A stretch of DNA of 18,089 nt from JANYJA01 sp038229055 (GTDB lineage: Bacteria > Acidobacteriota > Terriglobia > Bryobacterales > Bryobacteraceae): the NCBI GenBank assembly GCA_038229055.1, contig JBBROU010000107.1, positions 1 through 18,089 of the forward strand, given 5' to 3'. The notes under the pieces are model-generated. The model made no database searches and was not told where the DNA came from. It saw only the letters and a list, made by a program, of their open reading frames with translations. Shown piece after piece: positions 13,709-18,089 of this stretch. The position numbers were made by a program, and so were the translations under genes. Within the stretch, counting starts at the first letter, position 1, and each line of letters opens with the position of its first letter.

Positions 13709-16700
13709 ATGAATTTCACCGATTTCTTCATCCGCCGCGCCGTCACCACCACCCTATTGATGGTCGCGATTCTGGCCTTCGGAATCCTCAGCTACACGAC
13801 GCTCCCGGTCAGCGATCTCCCGGCCGTCGAATATCCCACCATTCAGGTGCAAGCCGCCCTGCCTGGGGCGAATCCCGATGTGATGGCATCGTCGGTTGCC
13901 ACGCCGCTAGAAAAAGAATTCTCCAACATTGCCGGCGTCGCCACCATGTCGTCATCCAGCTCCCTAGGCTCGACCGACATCACATTGCAATTCGACCTCA
14001 GCCGTAGCATCGACGCGGCCGCGCAAGATGTCCAGGCTGCCATATCGCGCGCGGGAGGCTCTCTTCCCACTGGCATGCCGTCGCCGCCTTCCTATCAAAA
14101 GGTCAACCCCGCCTCGCGCCCAGTACTCTACATGGGCATCCACGCGGCGACCATGAGACTTTCCGATCTGGACGAATACGCCGAGACTCTCATTGCTCGG
14201 CGGATCTCCATGGTCAGCGGCGTCGCCCAGGTGCAAGTCTATGGAGCCAAGAAATATGCCGTTCGCATCCAGGCCGATCCCGATAAACTTGCGGCGCGCC
14301 AGGTCGGTCTTGAAGAAGTGCGGGACGCTTTAAGCCACGGCAACGTGAATCTGCCGGCAGGATCTTTGTACGGCATCAGTAAAGCCTATACGGTTCAATC
14401 CAACAGCCAGCTCGGCGCCGCGTCGCAATTCGCCCCGCTGATCGTGACTTACCGCAACGGCAATCCGGTGCGGCTAGGCGAGTTGGGCAACGTGCTGGAT
14501 AGTGTAACCGTCGATAAATCGGAGTTCTGGGTCAAGAACAATCGGGCGATGGTTCTGGCAGTCCAAAAACAGCCGGGCACCAATACTGTCGAGGTGGTCG
14601 AGGGTATCAAGCAATTGCTCCCGTCGCTGAAGAAGAACATGCCGGCGGGGATCTCATTCGAGGTGATCTTCGATGCTTCGCAGAATATTCGCCAATCCAT
14701 CTCCGATGTGAAGATGACGCTGGCCCTGACCATCGCGCTGGTGATCCTGGTCATCTTCGTTTTCCTCCGGAACTTCTCGGCGACATTGATTCCGAGCCTT
14801 GCCGTTCCACTTTCGTTGCTCGGCACATTCGGCGTGATGAAGCTACTCGGATTCACCATAGACACGTTATCGATGATGGCGATGACGCTTTCCGTCGGCT
14901 TCGTGGTGGATGACGCGATCGTGATGCTGGAGAACATCGTCCGGCATATGGAGATGGGCAAAACGCGCATGCAAGCCTCCATCGAAGGGGCGCGCGAAGT
15001 GGGCTTCACCATCATCTCGATGACCATTTCCCTGGTCGCCGTCTTCATCCCGGTCTTGTTTCTCGAAGGCATCATCGGCCGCCTGCTCCGCGAGTTCTCC
15101 ATCACCATCGCCGTCGCCGTTCTCATCTCGGGCGTGATCTCCCTGACCTTGACCCCGATGCTGTGCAGCCGCTTCTTGCGCGAGGAAAAGAACCACGGGC
15201 GTTTCTACCGGACTACCGAAAAGTTCTTCGACTGGCTGAACAATGGCTATCGACGTTCGCTCGAATTCGTGGTGCACCATCGCCTGCCGGTGCTGGTCGC
15301 GAGTATCGCGCTCACCATCGTCACCGGCTATCTGTTTGTCGTCACGCCCAAGAGTTTTCTGCCTACGGTCGACACCGGCGTGATCTTCGGAGGCACGGAA
15401 GCCTCGGAAGATACGTCCTACGACGAAATGGTTAAGCTGCAGCGGCAGGCCGCGAGCGTCGTGTCCTCAAATCCTTGGGTAACCTCATATGTCACCGGCA
15501 CCGGCGGCTTTCGCGGGCAGAATGAGGGCTTCTTCTTCATGCATCTCAAAGAAGATCGGAAGCGCCCCAAGGCCAACCAGATCATCGGGCAACTGCAAGG
15601 TGGTTTCGCCAAGATTCCGGGTCTCTCGGTTTTTTTACAGATCCCGCCGCTGCTAACACTCGGGCAGAGTGAAGGCCGCAGCCAGTTCTCCGTCGCGCTG
15701 CAGGATGCTGAAACCAACACGCTCTATAAATGGGCTCCGCGCATGGAAGAGAAGCTTCGATCGCTGCCGCAGCTCACGGACGTATTCAGCGACTTACGCC
15801 TTAGCAGTCCGCGCCTGAACGTCGATATCGATCGCGACCGCGCACTCGCGCTGGGCATTACTCCCGACGCCATCGCCAACACCCTCTACACCGCATACGG
15901 CGATCGCATCGTCTCTAAGATCACTGCCGCCTCGAACGAATACGACGTCATTCTCGAGGTGCTGCCCGAATATCAGCGCGACCCGGCGGCTCTTTCGAAA
16001 CTCTACATCCGCTCGACGAACAATAAGCTGGTGCCGCTCTCGGCCGTCACTAAGGTGTCCGAAGGCGTCGCTCCGTTGAGCGTGAATCACATCGGGCAGT
16101 TGCCCGCCGTCAATTTCCAGTTCAACTTGAAACCCGGCGTCGCGCTAAGCGAGGCCACCACGCAGATTGAGGAAGCCGCCCGCCAGATCGGGCTTCCCGA
16201 CACTATGAGCTTCTCTTTCCAGGGCAGCGCGCAGGCATTCCAAAACTCTCTGCGCGGCCTGGCGATTCTGCTGATTATCGCGGTGGTCGTGATCTACCTG
16301 GTACTGGGCGTTCTCTACGAGAGCTTCATTCACCCCATTACGATTCTTTCCGGACTTCCCTCCGCCGGATTAGGCGCCCTGCTCACCCTCCTCATGTTCG
16401 GTGACGATCTCAACCTTTACAGCTTCGTCGGAATCATCCTGCTGATCGGCATCGTCAAGAAGAACGCAATCATGATGATCGATTTCGCCATCGCCGCGCA
16501 GCGTAACGAAGGCAAGAGCGCCGAAGAAGCGATCTTCGAAGGCTGTCTGCAGCGTTTTCGCCCGATCATGATGACGACCATGGCCGCGCTCTTGGGCACG
16601 CTGCCGATCGCGATCGGCGCTGGTGCGGGCGGGGAAGCGCGGCGGCCGCTGGGACTAGCGGTTGTCGGCGGCTTAGTCGTGTCGCAGGTGTTGACGCTCT

Positions 16701-16810
16701 ACATCACGCCGGTGATTTATGTCTATCTCGATCGCTTCCAGAGCGGCAAGAAAGCTCGGGCGCTCAGCCCAGCGGGCGCGCATTCCGAACCTGTTGAAGC
16801 GCGCGCGTAA
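13709..16810 (+). CDS. RND multidrug efflux inner-membrane pump, HAE1/MdtB-MdtC-like
   Basis: A 1033-residue proton-driven transporter, normal for the AcrB/MdtBC family. It begins MNFTDFFIRRAVTTTLLMVA, the usual amphipathic start into the first helix; the open frame extends upstream inside the adaptor but without homology. The proton-relay residues are present: Asp401-Asp402 in GFVVDDAIVMLENI (transmembrane helix 4) and Lys917/Lys918 in GIVKKNAIMMIDF (helix 10, equivalent to AcrB Lys940). Two large periplasmic loops follow helices 1 and 7, for example LPVSDLPAVEYPTIQV and the GNVNLPAGSLYG segment that recalls MdtB/MdtC. TAGGAG ends 8 bases before the ATG. No outer-membrane factor follows; a convergent toxin gene starts instead. 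Substrates are unpredictable. Confidence 0.97.
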   Translation: MNFTDFFIRRAVTTTLLMVAILAFGILSYTTLPVSDLPAVEYPTIQVQAALPGANPDVMASSVATPLEKEFSNIAGVATMSSSSSLGSTDITLQFDLSRSIDAAAQDVQAAISRAGGSLPTGMPSPPSYQKVNPASRPVLYMGIHAATMRLSDLDEYAETLIARRISMVSGVAQVQVYGAKKYAVRIQADPDKLAARQVGLEEVRDALSHGNVNLPAGSLYGISKAYTVQSNSQLGAASQFAPLIVTYRNGNPVRLGELGNVLDSVTVDKSEFWVKNNRAMVLAVQKQPGTNTVEVVEGIKQLLPSLKKNMPAGISFEVIFDASQNIRQSISDVKMTLALTIALVILVIFVFLRNFSATLIPSLAVPLSLLGTFGVMKLLGFTIDTLSMMAMTLSVGFVVDDAIVMLENIVRHMEMGKTRMQASIEGAREVGFTIISMTISLVAVFIPVLFLEGIIGRLLREFSITIAVAVLISGVISLTLTPMLCSRFLREEKNHGRFYRTTEKFFDWLNNGYRRSLEFVVHHRLPVLVASIALTIVTGYLFVVTPKSFLPTVDTGVIFGGTEASEDTSYDEMVKLQRQAASVVSSNPWVTSYVTGTGGFRGQNEGFFFMHLKEDRKRPKANQIIGQLQGGFAKIPGLSVFLQIPPLLTLGQSEGRSQFSVALQDAETNTLYKWAPRMEEKLRSLPQLTDVFSDLRLSSPRLNVDIDRDRALALGITPDAIANTLYTAYGDRIVSKITAASNEYDVILEVLPEYQRDPAALSKLYIRSTNNKLVPLSAVTKVSEGVAPLSVNHIGQLPAVNFQFNLKPGVALSEATTQIEEAARQIGLPDTMSFSFQGSAQAFQNSLRGLAILLIIAVVVIYLVLGVLYESFIHPITILSGLPSAGLGALLTLLMFGDDLNLYSFVGIILLIGIVKKNAIMMIDFAIAAQRNEGKSAEEAIFEGCLQRFRPIMMTTMAALLGTLPIAIGAGAGGEARRPLGLAVVGGLVVSQVLTLYITPVIYVYLDRFQSGKKARALSPAGAHSEPVEARA

Positions 16811-16843
16811 CGGTCGCCGACTTGCGATTGCTCTTGAGTGCGC

Positions 16844-17173
16844 CTAGATATTGAGCCCAAACGCTTTTTTTATCGCTTGGTCGGCACGGGACATAGCCTC
16901 ATTATCAACTGTGCCGAGCAATCTCACGAAGCGGCGCCGATCAACCGTTCTAATTTGGGTGAATTTGGGTGAAAACCGCGACGGATGGATCGGTGCAACC
17001 ATCGTAGTCAAACCAAACCCGTTTGATACGTTGTTCTGAAGAACAAGCGCCGGTCGGGTTTTCCTGATTTCATGCCCTACTGTTGGGTCGAGCGCCGCGA
17101 GATAGATTTGCCCGCGGCGGGGCCATGTGTCTTCGGAGATGCCTGCGGTTTTTCTTGTTCTGTGAGCTGCCAT
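16844..17173 (-). pseudogene. MazF/PemK-like toxin with an internal deletion
   Basis: The frame encodes 109 residues. The MazF fold starts at RRGQIYLAALDPTVGHEIRK and TRPALVLQNNVSN, with TTMVAPI as the next strand. Normally about 20-30 residues then lead to an S-x-x-x-DQIRTVD motif. Here HPSRFSPKFTQIRTVDRRR follows at once, so part of the core, including a normally conserved Ser/Thr-containing strand, is inferred to be missing. The join contains a tandem 10-base repeat AATTTGGGTG (16952-16961 and 16962-16971). The C-terminal helix NEAMSRADQAIKKAFGL is retained. MazF toxins are ribosome-independent mRNA interferases; this copy is probably inactive though still in frame. The first 18 or so residues are unlike MazF and the true start may be later. 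It converges on the RND pump gene. Confidence 0.7.
16952..16971 (+). repeat. Tandem duplication of AATTTGGGTG within the mazF-like gene
   Basis: Two perfect adjacent 10-base copies at 16952-16961 and 16962-16971. They encode part of the abnormal junction of the MazF-like protein (SPKFTQI on the minus strand) and may be a scar of slippage or of the deletion event. Confidence 0.85.
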
Positions 17174-17197
17174 GATTCGTTGTCGACGGCAGCCCAG

Positions 17198-17398
17198 TCA
17201 AAAAGCGACCTCGCTGTCGAGGTCCCGATCGCGGATGCTCGCGATTTTTAGTTTTTCGCGAACGCTTTCAATACTCCGGGCTGCCACGTAATGCTGCGGC
17301 GCTTGATCGATTAGGCGACTGCGTTCCCCTTTTTTTACCAGACGATCTATCGTGATGATTGTCGTCTCAGGAAGAATAACGTTAATGCGCTTTGCCAT
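17198..17398 (-). pseudogene. MazE-like antitoxin with a frameshifted C-terminus
   Basis: From the ATG at 17398 the protein starts AKRINVILPETTIITIDRLV, a ribbon-helix-helix DNA-binding segment, then KGERSRLIDQAPQHYVA and IRDRDLDSEVAF before a stop. Antitoxins of this type normally end with an aromatic-rich toxin-binding tail. Just past the stop, in the next frame, the sequence reads DWAAVDNESWQLTEQEK, which is exactly such a tail. A one-base change in the five-A run at 17200-17204 separates them. The original gene would then have overlapped the toxin start at 17173. An in-frame Met at 17437 is an alternative start. DNA binding might survive, but neutralisation of the toxin should not. A sequencing error in the run would explain the same pattern. 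Confidence 0.7.
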
Positions 17399-17475
17399 GG
17401 GTTCGGGTGCAGGTGAACTACCCGCCTCCTTGTTCATCGGCGACGTGGGCCGTCCCTACTTGCGCGCGTCGCTCG

Positions 17476-17696
17476 GGGCATGGAAAGTGGGCAGCGGACA
17501 TCGAAGAGATGCTCAGTTACCCGATGAGTACGGGCCGAAAGTTTGACGAGGTTCTGCGGGTCCTCGATTCGATTCAGCTCACGGCAGCCCATAAAGTCGC
17601 GACTCCTGTGAACTGGAGGCACGGTGAAGATGTGAATATCGTGGCGGCCGGAAGGCACCCAAGCCTTACCTCCGGATCGTCCCTCAGCCACGGTAA
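17476..17696 (+). pseudogene. Peroxiredoxin (Prx6/AhpC-TSA 1-Cys type) remnant
   Basis: The plus strand shows KWAADIEE (from 17485), directly joined to MLSYPMSTGRKFDEVLRVLD, SIQLTAAHKVATPVNWRHGE and DVNIVAA. A frame change near 17645-17652 is followed by KAPKPYLRIVPQPR and a stop at 17694. These pieces are in the right order for the C-terminal half of a Prx6-type peroxidase, but about 50 residues are missing between KWAADIEE and the TYP-STGR segment, and about 14 before KAPKPYLR. The N-terminal half with the peroxidatic Cys (PVCTTE motif) is absent. It cannot encode an active enzyme. The last bases overlap the 3' end of the convergent phosphotransferase gene. Confidence 0.8.
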
Positions 17697-18089
17697 CTGC
17701 CATGTAGAATCAGCTCCGTGCAACGCGAAGTGGCCCGTTCAACGGCCTCGGAGTTATCTTCGACGGCATTTTGATAAATCTCGCCGAGGCCGATTCGCAG
17801 TTGATAACAGAGCAAATTGTCCAAGCTCGTTGGACCTTCCTCGAAATAGCATGCTTGGCGTTCCATGCGGTCGAGCCACGTTCGCCAATAGAATATATTG
17901 GCGATCTCGTAAACCGGATCGCCGATCATGGCTTCCGACCAATCGATCACGCCCGTGATGCGGAGTCCGTCAGTGAGCACGTTGTTCGATCCGAAATCGC
18001 CATGGACAAGCCGGCGTATTTCGGGACAACCGTCGGCAAGAACATCGAGCTTATCCAAGAACCGCGCGACCCGTGCCATGTCGACCCGC
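17684..18089 (-). CDS. Hygromycin-phosphotransferase-like APH family kinase (3' part)
   Basis: The gene enters from the right edge; about 135 codons are visible and the first part (probably around 200 residues) is outside. It carries the Brenner-type catalytic loop RLVHGDFGSNNVL (Asp general base, Asn metal ligand) and the metal Asp in GVIDWSEAMIGDP, then IANIFYWRTWLDRMERQ and LRIGLGEIYQNAVED. The run GDFGSNNVLTD with VIDWSEA, ANIFxWRxWL and LRIGL closely recalls Hph (APH(4)-Ia). Family members phosphorylate antibiotics or unrelated small metabolites, so resistance is not demonstrated. The protein ends a little earlier after LRIGL than Hph does, at LILHGSYRG; the stop overlaps the peroxiredoxin remnant, so slight C-terminal truncation is possible. 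The Met at 18079 is internal. Confidence 0.85.
   Translation of the reverse strand, partial: RVDMARVARFLDKLDVLADGCPEIRRLVHGDFGSNNVLTDGLRITGVIDWSEAMIGDPVYEIANIFYWRTWLDRMERQACYFEEGPTSLDNLLCYQLRIGLGEIYQNAVEDNSEAVERATSRCTELILHGSYRG

Noticed and set aside
14449..15126. Minus-strand open frame of 225 codons
   Set aside because: It is antisense to the transmembrane core of the RND pump and has a composition typical of shadow frames.
17434..17703. Minus-strand open frame of 89 codons
   Set aside because: The plus strand in this interval carries recognisable peroxiredoxin segments; the minus-strand product matches nothing and is Arg-rich.
1..18089. CRISPR array, tRNA, rRNA or transposase
   Set aside because: No regularly spaced repeats, no cloverleaf-like sequence noticed and no transposase or integrase motifs in any frame. 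A covariance-model scan would be needed to exclude small RNAs fully.

Overview
The window reads as a high-GC chromosomal segment, most likely from an acidobacterium of the Solibacter/Bryobacterales type. That placement is an inference from gene content and from the resemblance of several proteins to families I associate with that group; no rRNA or other phylogenetic marker is present. I see no tRNA, rRNA, CRISPR array or transposase gene.

Layout. (1) 1-140 (-): start of a secreted lipoprotein resembling M28 peptidases. (2) 194-1212 (-): a decayed stretch holding a VapC-type PIN toxin remnant joined to a frameshifted ornithine cyclodeaminase/mu-crystallin remnant. (3) 1230-1601 (+): a small secreted cysteine-motif protein. 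(4) 1607-4539 (-): a two-gene unit, a LarA-family nickel racemase followed by phosphoglucomutase. (5) 4615-4701 (+): a possible 28-residue membrane micro-ORF in the only sizeable intergenic gap. (6) 4815-5447 (-) and 5482-7247 (+): an alpha/beta hydrolase divergent from an overlapping pair, a TIM-barrel sugar isomerase/epimerase and an extended-SDR nucleotide-sugar epimerase. (7) 7252-10692: a CPBP-family membrane protease gene (+) split into two halves by a minus-strand restriction-modification island of about 2.7 kb: RHH regulator, Vsr mismatch endonuclease, C5-cytosine methyltransferase, Eco29kI-type GIY-YIG endonuclease, and a stub of an OLD-family ATPase. (8) 10726-12402 (+): a DUF885 metallopeptidase-like exported protein. 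(9) 12460-16810 (+): a periplasmic adaptor and inner-membrane RND pump pair without an outer-membrane channel gene. (10) 16844-18089: a decaying MazEF-like toxin-antitoxin pair (-), a peroxiredoxin remnant (+), and the 3' part of a hygromycin-phosphotransferase-like gene (-).

How it fits together. Housekeeping and metabolic genes look intact and tightly packed (stop/start overlaps or gaps of a few bases). Between them lie patches of decayed accessory genes: toxin-antitoxin pieces, the OCD and Prx remnants, and the split CPBP gene. The most informative locus is the restriction-modification island: its four genes look intact, it sits inside another gene, and its upstream region holds a palindrome containing CCGCGG, the expected recognition sequence of the Eco29kI family. 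No clearly new multi-gene system is demonstrated. The strongest leads are that island and its possible self-regulation, the micro-ORF at 4615, and the repeated internal deletions in the remnants.
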